A stretch of 57,741 nt of DNA from Desulforudis sp. (lineage in GTDB: Bacteria > Bacillota > Desulfotomaculia > Desulfotomaculales > Desulforudaceae): positions 1-57,741 of the forward strand of contig QZIR01000047.1 in assembly GCA_003604975.1 (NCBI GenBank), written 5' to 3'. A model generated the notes under the pieces. It had not been told where the DNA came from. It did no database searches and saw only the letters and a program-made list of their open reading frames with translations. Position numbers and translations under genes: made by a program. Position 1 is the first letter of the stretch. Every line of letters begins with the position of its first letter. Below are positions 16,737-23,246 of this stretch, in pieces.

Positions 16737-17823
16737 GCGCCCCACGCTCCAGGAAATCGTTGACCGCATCGCCGCCGACTTCCAGGCCCGCATTGACGGC
16801 GCCGAATCGCTGCTCCGGCGGGCCGTGCTCAAGGTCATGGCCAGGGTCTACGGCGGGGCCGTGCATCTGCTTTATGGCTTCCTGGATTTCATGGCCGATC
16901 AGCTTTTCGCCTCCTCGGCCGAGGTTGATTACCTGGAAACCATCGGCGGCGAGTACGGCCTGGCCCGGACCGCCGCGACCAAGGCTTCCGGCACGGGTAC
17001 GGCTACGGGCACGGCCGGCCTAGTCATCCCGGCCGACTCCGAACTCGAATCCGTGGCCGGCGTCCGTTACGCCACGGACCAGGACAACACCCTCGGCGGG
17101 GGCGGCAGCGTCACCGTGTCTTTCACCGCCGTGGACGCCGGCGCCGCCGGCAACGACGATCCGGGCATCAGCCTGACCTTTATCTCGCCCATTGCCGGCG
17201 TAGACACCACTGTCACCGTCGGTGCGGACGGCATTACCGGCGGCGCCGACGAGGAAGATGACGACAGTTACCGCGAGCGCGTCCTTTTCCGCAAACGTCA
17301 ACCGCCCCACGGCGGCTGCGAATACGACTACGAGGCCTGGGCACTCGAGGTAGGCGGCGTGACCCGGGTCTGGACCTTTCCCGAATACATGGGCGTGGGC
17401 ACCATTGGCGTGGCCTTCATGCGCGACAACGACCTTGACCCATTCCCCAACGCCGCCCAGCGGGAAATCGTCCGGGCTTATCTTGTTTCCCACACCGATC
17501 AGGAAACCGGCGAAACCGTGGGCATCCCGGTCACGGCTGAACCGGGCCTGTTTATGATCGCCCTGACGCCCCTGGCCGTGAATTTTTCAATCAACATCGC
17601 TCCCAACACCGCGGCCGTGCGGGCCGCCGTCGAACAGCAGTTGGCCGACCTGATCGCCACCGAGGGCGGCCCCGGCCAGACGCTTTATCTTTCCCGGATC
17701 AGCGAGGCTGTTTCGCAAGCCGGCGGTGAGGAACATCACACCCTGGTCGGCCCGGCGGCCAACGTGACCGCGGCCGTGGACGAAATCCACGTCTTGGGCG
17801 CGAACACCTTTGGAGACGATTGA
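16726..17823 (+). CDS. Baseplate wedge protein J-like (Mu gp47)
   Basis: This 365-residue protein of the baseplate_J family (T4 gp6 / P2 gpJ / Mu gp47) forms the wedge ring that triggers sheath contraction. Seen are FERPTLQEIVDRIAADFQARI, a Gly/Thr-rich beta region (SGTGTATGTAGLVIPADSELES) and DDSYRERVLFRKRQPPHGGCEYDYEAWALEVGGVTRVW. ATG 16726 lies within the end of the gp46 gene. Confidence 0.92.
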   Translation: MAFERPTLQEIVDRIAADFQARIDGAESLLRRAVLKVMARVYGGAVHLLYGFLDFMADQLFASSAEVDYLETIGGEYGLARTAATKASGTGTATGTAGLVIPADSELESVAGVRYATDQDNTLGGGGSVTVSFTAVDAGAAGNDDPGISLTFISPIAGVDTTVTVGADGITGGADEEDDDSYRERVLFRKRQPPHGGCEYDYEAWALEVGGVTRVWTFPEYMGVGTIGVAFMRDNDLDPFPNAAQREIVRAYLVSHTDQETGETVGIPVTAEPGLFMIALTPLAVNFSINIAPNTAAVRAAVEQQLADLIATEGGPGQTLYLSRISEAVSQAGGEEHHTLVGPAANVTAAVDEIHVLGANTFGDD

Positions 17824-17826
17824 TTA

Positions 17827-18591
17827 ATGGTCCGGACCGTCGCCGACTACCTGAAAATGCTCTGGGCCTTGATGCCGCGCGGCCGGGCCTGGTCCCGCGA
17901 CCAGTCCTCGGTCATGAACCAGGTCCTGCACGCCCTGGCCGAGGAACTGGCCAGGGTGGACTCGCGCGCCGCCGAGCTTTTTTCCGAACGCGACACCCGG
18001 CAAGCCTTCGAGCTGCTGCCCGAGCACGAATACGATTTGGGCCTGCCTGACGAGTGCTCCGGTGAAGCTGAAACCATCACCGAACGCCGCCGGCGGGCTC
18101 ACGCCAAGCTCATCGCCCTGGGCGGCCTGCACAAGCAGTACTACATCGATTTGGCCTCGGCCCTGGGCTACACCATCGCCATCGAGGAATTCACGCCGTT
18201 CTGGTCCGGCGTCGGCCTCAGCGGCGACCCGGCCGGCGACCAGTGGGTCATCTTCTGCTGGAAGGTCAAGGTCTATTATCTCAGCGGCCAGATCATCTGG
18301 CTCCAGTCCGGCGCCGGCGAATCCGGCGACCCGATTTGCTACGTTCCGGCCGCGGACAGCCTGGTCTGCGTGCTCCAAAAATACAAACCGGCCCACACCC
18401 GCATTTTGTGGGAATACGTCGGCCCGGCCCTTGATCGTTCATTCAGCCGGGCCTTTGACGCCATCCCGGCCGACGAAGAATGGTGGCTGGACGGGGCCTT
18501 TGACCGGGCCTTTGCCACGGCCTTTGACGTTTACTTTGGAGGCGCCTTTACCCGGGACGCCTTCGACGACGCCTTTAACCATCCCGGTTAA
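17827..18591 (+). CDS. Baseplate protein gp48-like (DUF2313/YmfQ) with AFD-repeat tail
   Basis: This 254-residue protein follows gp47 as in Mu. The core has YLKMLWALMPRGRAWSRDQSS, ELFSERDTRQAFELLPEHEYDLGLPDE and ERRRRAHAKLIALGGLHKQYYIDLASALGY, typical of DUF2313. The last ~45 residues repeat an AFD/AFDRAF motif (SRAFDAIPAD, GAFDRAFATAFDVYF, DAFDDAF), probably the attachment point for fibre proteins. Confidence 0.88.
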   Translation: MVRTVADYLKMLWALMPRGRAWSRDQSSVMNQVLHALAEELARVDSRAAELFSERDTRQAFELLPEHEYDLGLPDECSGEAETITERRRRAHAKLIALGGLHKQYYIDLASALGYTIAIEEFTPFWSGVGLSGDPAGDQWVIFCWKVKVYYLSGQIIWLQSGAGESGDPICYVPAADSLVCVLQKYKPAHTRILWEYVGPALDRSFSRAFDAIPADEEWWLDGAFDRAFATAFDVYFGGAFTRDAFDDAFNHPG

Positions 18592-18609
18592 TGAAAGGAG
18601 GCAAGCATA

Positions 18610-19170
18610 ATGGCTGACACCCAAAGAACCAGGGCCGCTATTCTGGCCCTGTTCGCCGACAACACCACCGGCCAGATCAGCGCCCAGGACCTGCGCGACT
18701 TTGTCGTCACGGTCATGGAGTCCGAATTCGCCAACCCCGGTGACTTCTGGAAACAGCCGGACAAGGCTAACCTAGCCACCGGCGACACGGCCAAGGGCTG
18801 GATTGACTACTCGTGCCTGATCGACTCCGGCTGCTCCTTCGGCAACGCCCTGGCCCTGACCCCGTCCAACACCTGGCGGCCGGCCAACGCCTCGCAAAGC
18901 GTCTGCCAGCCGTGCCTGGGCCTGGCCCTGGGCTCCTACGCCAGCGGAGAATCTCAAGCCCAGGTCCTAAGGCGAGGCCTGATCTACCACAGCGCCTTCT
19001 CGGCCTCGTTCGCCGGCAAAATCGGCCGCCCGGTCTACCTGGCCAGCGCCAACTCGGTCGGTTCGATCACGGCCAGCGTGCCGACCAATTCCGTTGTGCT
19101 CGGCGTGATCGCGGACGATACCAAGGGTAAATGGTTTTTCGACCCGGAATGGTCGGTTAGGGGTTCGTGA
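18610..19170 (+). CDS. Tail fibre-region structural protein, unknown
   Basis: This is a 186-residue product with a GAAAGGAGG ribosome-binding site. The N-terminus (TRAAILALFADNTTGQISAQDLRDFVVTVMES) is a short motif I associate with phage tail-fibre and appendage proteins. The rest is Gly/Ser/Ala-rich beta-like sequence. It is a likely fibre or baseplate decoration protein placed after gp48. Confidence 0.65.
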   Translation: MADTQRTRAAILALFADNTTGQISAQDLRDFVVTVMESEFANPGDFWKQPDKANLATGDTAKGWIDYSCLIDSGCSFGNALALTPSNTWRPANASQSVCQPCLGLALGSYASGESQAQVLRRGLIYHSAFSASFAGKIGRPVYLASANSVGSITASVPTNSVVLGVIADDTKGKWFFDPEWSVRGS

Positions 19171-19185
19171 CCCGGGAGGTGAAGC

Positions 19186-19824
19186 ATGCACCGCACTGAA
19201 GGCGCCAATTTCGCGGCCGGCAACCTGTTTTCCGACGGGCCGCCTGGCACCACCGTCGAAGAGGATTGGCTTAACGCCGTCCAGGAGGAATTGGCCTACG
19301 TCATCGAACAGGCCGGCCTGACCCTGAAGACCGCCGCCACCGAGTCCCGCACGCAGCTCAACAGCGCCTTGAGAGCCCTGTTTATACAGGGGACGCGAGG
19401 GGCTTTGGTCTACCGGACGGCGTCTCAGTTGCTGTCGGACGCCGTCAATACGGCCTTGATCTGGTCCGTGGCTTCTTATGACACGGACACGTGCTGGGCC
19501 GTCGCCAATCCGACGCGGTTGACTGTCCCCTCGGGGGTGACCAGGGTCCAACTGTTTGGGAACGTTCAGTTCAACCAGAACGCCACGAATTTTCGCTTCA
19601 TTGGGTTTTACAAAGGAGGGGCAGCCGGTTACGGGTTCTCGGGTCTCCAGGTCCAAGCAGCCAACGGGGTTGGTACGTACCCTACCGTCTTGAGTGTTGT
19701 GTCTTCTCCACTAACGGTCGCCGCTGGAGAATATTTTGAGCTGTACGCACAGCAGAACAGCACGGGCAATCTCGGCGTTGCCGCTACGACCGGGACCTGG
19801 TTCGCCATGCGTATCTTGCAGTGA
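19186..19824 (+). CDS. Probable tail fibre / receptor-binding protein
   Basis: This is a 212-residue protein. The N-terminal half (HRTEGANFAAGNLFSDGPPGTTVEEDWLNAVQEELAYVIEQAGLTL) is a baseplate-attachment module common in short phage fibres. The second half (WAVANPTRLTVPSGVTRVQLFGNVQFNQNATNFRFIGFYKGG) reads like a C1q/TNF-type jelly-roll binding domain. Composition becomes more AT-rich in the second half, as expected for exchanged receptor-binding parts. Role assigned by position and domain style. Confidence 0.68.
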   Translation: MHRTEGANFAAGNLFSDGPPGTTVEEDWLNAVQEELAYVIEQAGLTLKTAATESRTQLNSALRALFIQGTRGALVYRTASQLLSDAVNTALIWSVASYDTDTCWAVANPTRLTVPSGVTRVQLFGNVQFNQNATNFRFIGFYKGGAAGYGFSGLQVQAANGVGTYPTVLSVVSSPLTVAAGEYFELYAQQNSTGNLGVAATTGTWFAMRILQ

Positions 19825-19836
19825 GGGGGTGATTTC

Positions 19837-20199
19837 GTGACTGCTTCGATCAATGTCGCCGGTCGGTCTTACGATACCGGCTACTTGGCGCACCGGTGCG
19901 GGGCCGAGCCTGGTCATCCTGAAACCAGGATCGCCGACGGTGTTTTGTATATCGGGGGCGTTACCCAGGACGTTCTCGATCAAGTCTGGGCGTCTTATGA
20001 TCCGGAGGCGGCCGTTACCTGGCGTGAGCAAGAAAAGGCCAAGCTCGATCTGGCCGCTTCGGATACCGGAACGGTCCGCGTCGTTGAAGACCTGGTGGAC
20101 GCTCTGGTGGCTAAGGGCGTCATTTCCCTGGACGACCTGCCGGCCGTGGCCGCGGCTAAACTGTCCACCCGGAAGGCTTTGAGGGATCGGTTGGTGTAG
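19837..20199 (+). CDS. Hypothetical protein after the fibre gene
   Basis: This 120-residue product has a GTG start after GAGGGGGTGA. It has WREQEKAKLDLAASDTGTVRVVEDLVDALVAKGVISLDDLP, a helical pattern often seen at the C-terminus of small fibre-associated or assembly proteins. No enzymatic motif is seen. It may be a fibre chaperone or fibre-attached subunit. Confidence 0.55.
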   Translation: MTASINVAGRSYDTGYLAHRCGAEPGHPETRIADGVLYIGGVTQDVLDQVWASYDPEAAVTWREQEKAKLDLAASDTGTVRVVEDLVDALVAKGVISLDDLPAVAAAKLSTRKALRDRLV

Positions 20200-20201
20200 T
20201 C

Positions 20202-20447
20202 GTGGAAGCCCTGGTGCTGGGCGTCTTGAAGTATTTCGGGCCGCAGGTCTTCGTCGGCTTCGTGATCTACATCTTGCTGGCCGGGCGGATCAATGTGGTG
20301 AGAGACGCCGTGGAAGAAATCAAGGCCGCCATCCCTGAATGCAAAAAGGAACGCCGGGAAACCGAGGCCTGCCTGCATGACCGGGTGACCGAAGTCTCGG
20401 ACCGGGTGGCCCGTATCGAGGGGTGGAAAAATGGCCGGGCCGTCTAG
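20202..20447 (+). CDS. Small membrane protein with cytosolic helix, lysis region
   Basis: This is an 81-residue product (GTG start). One membrane segment near the N-terminus (YFGPQVFVGFVIYILLAG) is followed by a charged helical tail (VVRDAVEEIKAAIPECKKERRETEACLHDRVTEVSDRVARIEGW). The layout resembles XhlA-like or holin-accessory proteins. It lies upstream of the endolysin and holin genes, so a lysis role is plausible but unproven. Confidence 0.6.
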   Translation: MEALVLGVLKYFGPQVFVGFVIYILLAGRINVVRDAVEEIKAAIPECKKERRETEACLHDRVTEVSDRVARIEGWKNGRAV

Positions 20448-20502
20448 CATGATTCATCTCTTTCACCGGCCCGGTTGAAGCAAGTGCTCCGGGGTCCTGG
20501 AT

Positions 20503-20712
20503 TTGGGCCTCAAGCTGCGGCAGGCCGGCCAACTGACCTTCGAGCACGACCTATCCACGCCTGAGGGCCTGGCTGAAGCCGCCTATTACCAGGTTTTGGA
20601 CAGGCCGCTGCCCGTGGTCGTGGTTGACCTGTACGGCCGGCTGGACGACGGTTGCCTGTGGTCGGGCGAGTTGCCCGAGATCGGAGAAATACTGTTTCAA
20701 TCCTCGCCATAA
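20503..20712 (+). CDS. Small hypothetical protein
   Basis: This is a 69-residue ORF between the small membrane protein and the endolysin. The best start is TTG 20503; a CTG at 20497 is also in frame, and neither has a clear ribosome-binding site. It has no recognised domain. Its last codons (FQSSP, stop) are formed by a CRISPR-repeat-like element. Confidence 0.5.
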   Translation: MGLKLRQAGQLTFEHDLSTPEGLAEAAYYQVLDRPLPVVVVDLYGRLDDGCLWSGELPEIGEILFQSSP

Positions 20713-20721
20713 AAAGGCGAC
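20694..20721 (+). repeat. CRISPR-repeat-like element 2
   Basis: GTTTCAATCCTCGCC, loop ATAAAAA, GGCGAC (28 nt). One base differs from the consensus (A to T in the left arm). The stop codon of the preceding small ORF is in the loop, and the endolysin start lies 17 bases downstream. Confidence 0.85.
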
Positions 20722-20738
20722 AGAAAGGAATATAACAC

Positions 20739-21227
20739 ATGGACGAACGTCTAAAGAACCTTTGGCCGTTAATCCAGGCCGCGGCCGCCAAGTACGACCT
20801 TGATCCTTTCCTTGTCGGGGCCATGGTCCTGACCGAGTCGGGCGGCGATCCCTGGGCCGCCCGCTATGAGCCGGCCTGGAGGGGGATAGTTCAGACCAAG
20901 GGCCTGAAACCGTCCACCTGCTCGGACGAGACCGAACAGCGCCTGCAAATGACCAGCTTCGGTCTCATGCAAGTCATGGGCGCCGTGGCCCGCGAGCATA
21001 AATTTCAGGGCTGGCTGACCCGCGTCTGTGATCCTGAAGCAGGCCTGGACCTCGGTTGCCGCCACCTGCGCCAAAAAATCGACCGCTTCGGCTCCATCGA
21101 CGCCGGCATCGCCGCCTACAACCAGGGCAACGACCGCCGCGGTCCGGACGGGCGCTTCGCCAATCAGCCTTACGTGGATAAAGTCAAGGGGCGCATGCAG
21201 GCCCTGAAAAGCGAGGTGCAAGGATGA
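20739..21227 (+). CDS. Endolysin: lytic transglycosylase (SLT-like)
   Basis: This 162-residue soluble lytic transglycosylase-type endolysin would cleave the glycan strands of peptidoglycan. Visible motifs are the catalytic glutamate region GAMVLTESGGDPWAAR, then TSFGLMQVMGAVA and the AGIAAYNQGND segment. No signal peptide is seen, so export depends on the holin encoded next. The stop overlaps the holin ATG (ATGA at 21224). Confidence 0.88.
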   Translation: MDERLKNLWPLIQAAAAKYDLDPFLVGAMVLTESGGDPWAARYEPAWRGIVQTKGLKPSTCSDETEQRLQMTSFGLMQVMGAVAREHKFQGWLTRVCDPEAGLDLGCRHLRQKIDRFGSIDAGIAAYNQGNDRRGPDGRFANQPYVDKVKGRMQALKSEVQG

Positions 21228-21736
21228 GCAACGGAGGCTCTTTACTGACAAACGTGGCTTCAGCGGCGGCCGGCGTCGCTACCGGCGGAGTGTCAACGCT
21301 GTTGACGACGGCCCTGGACTTCGCCAAGGGCATCGTCGATCATTACTTCCCGCCGCAGATGACCGATGCGGATAAGGCCGCGGCGACCATGGAGATTCAA
21401 AAGATGACCATGGCCCGCGATGCCGTTCTGACCGAGGCCAGCAAATCGATTATCGTGGCGGAGATGGCCCAGGGCGACAATTACACGAAACGGGCCCGGC
21501 CGACTTTGATCTATGGAGGCCTCTTCTTCATTTTTCTCAACTATGTGCTCCTCCCCGCCTTCGCCTTTTTCACCAGCAAGGCTTTCCCCAAGTTGGAGCT
21601 CCCGACCGAATTTTGGTGGGCCTGGACCGGAGCGTGCGGCGCCTGGATAGTCGGTCGCACCTATGAGCGAGCCGTGGCCACGAACAGAGTCTCTCAACTC
21701 TTGACCGGGACCAAGAGCCTCACGTGGGAGCAGTAG
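21224..21736 (+). CDS. Holin of the 3TM type
   Basis: This 170-residue protein has a Gly/Ala-rich amphipathic N-terminus, a charged middle (MTDADKAAATMEIQKMTMARDAVLTEA) and hydrophobic segments at LIYGGLFFIFLNYVLLPAFAFF and FWWAWTGACGAWIVGRTYERA. The RPTLIYGG segment is typical of the phage 3TM holin family. It is coupled to the endolysin gene and is the last gene of the late operon. Confidence 0.8.
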   Translation: MSNGGSLLTNVASAAAGVATGGVSTLLTTALDFAKGIVDHYFPPQMTDADKAAATMEIQKMTMARDAVLTEASKSIIVAEMAQGDNYTKRARPTLIYGGLFFIFLNYVLLPAFAFFTSKAFPKLELPTEFWWAWTGACGAWIVGRTYERAVATNRVSQLLTGTKSLTWEQ

Positions 21737-21960
21737 GGTTAAATGGGCAATCCGGAAGCTGTTATAAATTAATTTTTCAATATTTATAATTTGTTAGCCC
21801 CATAAGACCGTCAAGGTCTCGTCCCGTATCTCCTGCCGTATCTGCTATTGGTAGGCTTGTTTAGCCTCCGCGTCTTTCCCGCTCAGCCACCGCTACCAGG
21901 CCGTGTTTGAATGTAAACGCTAAAATTTCGGCTTGACATCGGATATTTCCGTGAATTATC
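21737..21960. other. Intergenic region between late operon and HNH cassette
   Basis: This is a 224-base AT-rich spacer. It holds an AT-rich inverted repeat (TTATAAAT ... ATTTATAA, about 21763-21790) and a small AGACC/GGTCT hairpin (21805-21819), which may end late transcription. A -35-like TTGACA lies at 21933-21938, with a weak -10 (ATTATC, 21955-21960) overlapping the annotated start of the next gene. No ORF is seen. Confidence 0.5.
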
Positions 21961-22638
21961 GTGGCCTTTAGAGATGCGATGCGGAAGCGAACTCCCACTG
22001 AAATTGAGACAACCGTACTGTTAAAGGCGCGCAGGCGCTGTTGCGTATGCTTCGGGCTTAAGCGGGACTACTCAATGAAACACGGGCAAATAGTTCACAT
22101 AGATGGGCGACATGACAATAATAGCGTGGACAATCTCGCTTTTATGTGTTTAGAGCACCACGACCAGTACGATAGTCGCACAAGTCAAAGCAAAGGACTC
22201 ACTACCAACGAGGTACGCCACTTCCGCAAGGAATTATATGAGGTAATTGATTTGAACTGGAAACAACCCATCATTATAGGTGATGCTCAGACCCCTCTGG
22301 ATAAATCGACCGACGATTTTTCGGAATACTATGAGCGTGAGGGGGAATTCGAAAGCGCTGAACTACAGGTTCAGCGCCTCCCGAATGGAAACGTTAAGGT
22401 GACAGGCTTGGCACTATGGGGTAAGACTCTCCCGCGCGGACCGAATATAGGGGAGCTCGATTTCGAGGCGGAGATTAAGGGTAATAGGGTTACCTTCTCG
22501 GACGGGAGCCTTGGGGACGAAGAGTATAGGCTGGAATTACTCTTTAAGAAGGACCGCCTCATTGCCACCGAGAAATTAGTTGGCGGATACTTCGGCATGA
22601 ATGTATCCTTTGGTGGCGAGTACACCCGCATCAAATAA
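21961..22638 (+). CDS. HNH-nuclease-like protein of an AT-rich cassette
   Basis: This is a 225-residue product. Residues of about 25-75 have an HNH-like layout: CCVCFGLKRDYSMKHGQIVHID, then NNSVDNLAFMCLEHHDQYDSRTSQSKG, giving a CxxC pair, His-Ile-Asp, Asn and a CxxHH end. The C-terminal half is beta-rich (NVKVTGLALWGKTLPRGPNIGELDFEAEI). The start may be GTG 21961 or ATG 21979; a promoter-like TTGACA at 21933 favours the later one. It is AT-rich compared with phage structural genes and is placed with the next gene outside the late operon. A defence or exclusion role is inference. Confidence 0.65.
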   Translation: MAFRDAMRKRTPTEIETTVLLKARRRCCVCFGLKRDYSMKHGQIVHIDGRHDNNSVDNLAFMCLEHHDQYDSRTSQSKGLTTNEVRHFRKELYEVIDLNWKQPIIIGDAQTPLDKSTDDFSEYYEREGEFESAELQVQRLPNGNVKVTGLALWGKTLPRGPNIGELDFEAEIKGNRVTFSDGSLGDEEYRLELLFKKDRLIATEKLVGGYFGMNVSFGGEYTRIK

Positions 22639-22650
22639 GGCAGGCAAACA

Positions 22651-23223
22651 ATGATGATAGTTCGCCAAACGAGGATATTTGCACCGCATGAAGGCTTGTT
22701 TGCGCATAGTCTTTGGGCGGAAACTGTTATCGGGCTTATTATCAAACCGGTCGTGATCGATTTTAGGACCAAATTGGAATGGTTTTGGTTTACGCGATAT
22801 TTCCAGGGGTCGAATGGAGATATAGACGATTGTGTTTTCTTTAACATACCAGCAAAATTCATATGCCCTTCGACTAGGTGTCATAAAAGCATCCGCTTTC
22901 GATACGCGATTGACGATAATACCCGTGAAGGCTTTGAGGGTAATTGTAGGGAGTTGATCAGTAAGGCCGGCTGTGCCATATCCGACTTCCGTGACTATCC
23001 AATTTTAGCTGATTTAGGTGGAAATAGGCATATTGAGGAGCCAAGGTCGCAAGAGCGTCGAGAGAGACGATCCCTTCTAGTTGTCAAGAACTATCATTCA
23101 ATCGCAGAGCTAATTCTCGACGCCCTAATCGGTCCTGACAATCAAGGGCGTTTTTCAATTGAAAAAACACCATTTTACACCTTTCGTCACATTTTATGTA
23201 ATGCGGTCGGAATTCAGGATTGA
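22651..23223 (+). CDS. Unknown protein, partner of the HNH-like gene
   Basis: This 190-residue product starts 12 bases after the HNH-like gene, so they are probably co-transcribed. It has no membrane span and no motif I recognise; cysteines occur at CPSTRCHK and near EGNCRELISKAGC. Base composition is AT-rich like its neighbour and unlike both flanks. The pair looks like an acquired two-gene module. Confidence 0.55.
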   Translation: MMIVRQTRIFAPHEGLFAHSLWAETVIGLIIKPVVIDFRTKLEWFWFTRYFQGSNGDIDDCVFFNIPAKFICPSTRCHKSIRFRYAIDDNTREGFEGNCRELISKAGCAISDFRDYPILADLGGNRHIEEPRSQERRERRSLLVVKNYHSIAELILDALIGPDNQGRFSIEKTPFYTFRHILCNAVGIQD

Positions 23224-23246
23224 GTTCCAAATTCCGGGACCCATTA

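Noticed and set aside
8388..18591. A transposable Mu-like phage
   Set aside because: Tail and baseplate are Mu-type, but there is no MuA/MuB transposase and no Mu ends, and a tyrosine integrase with attP is present.
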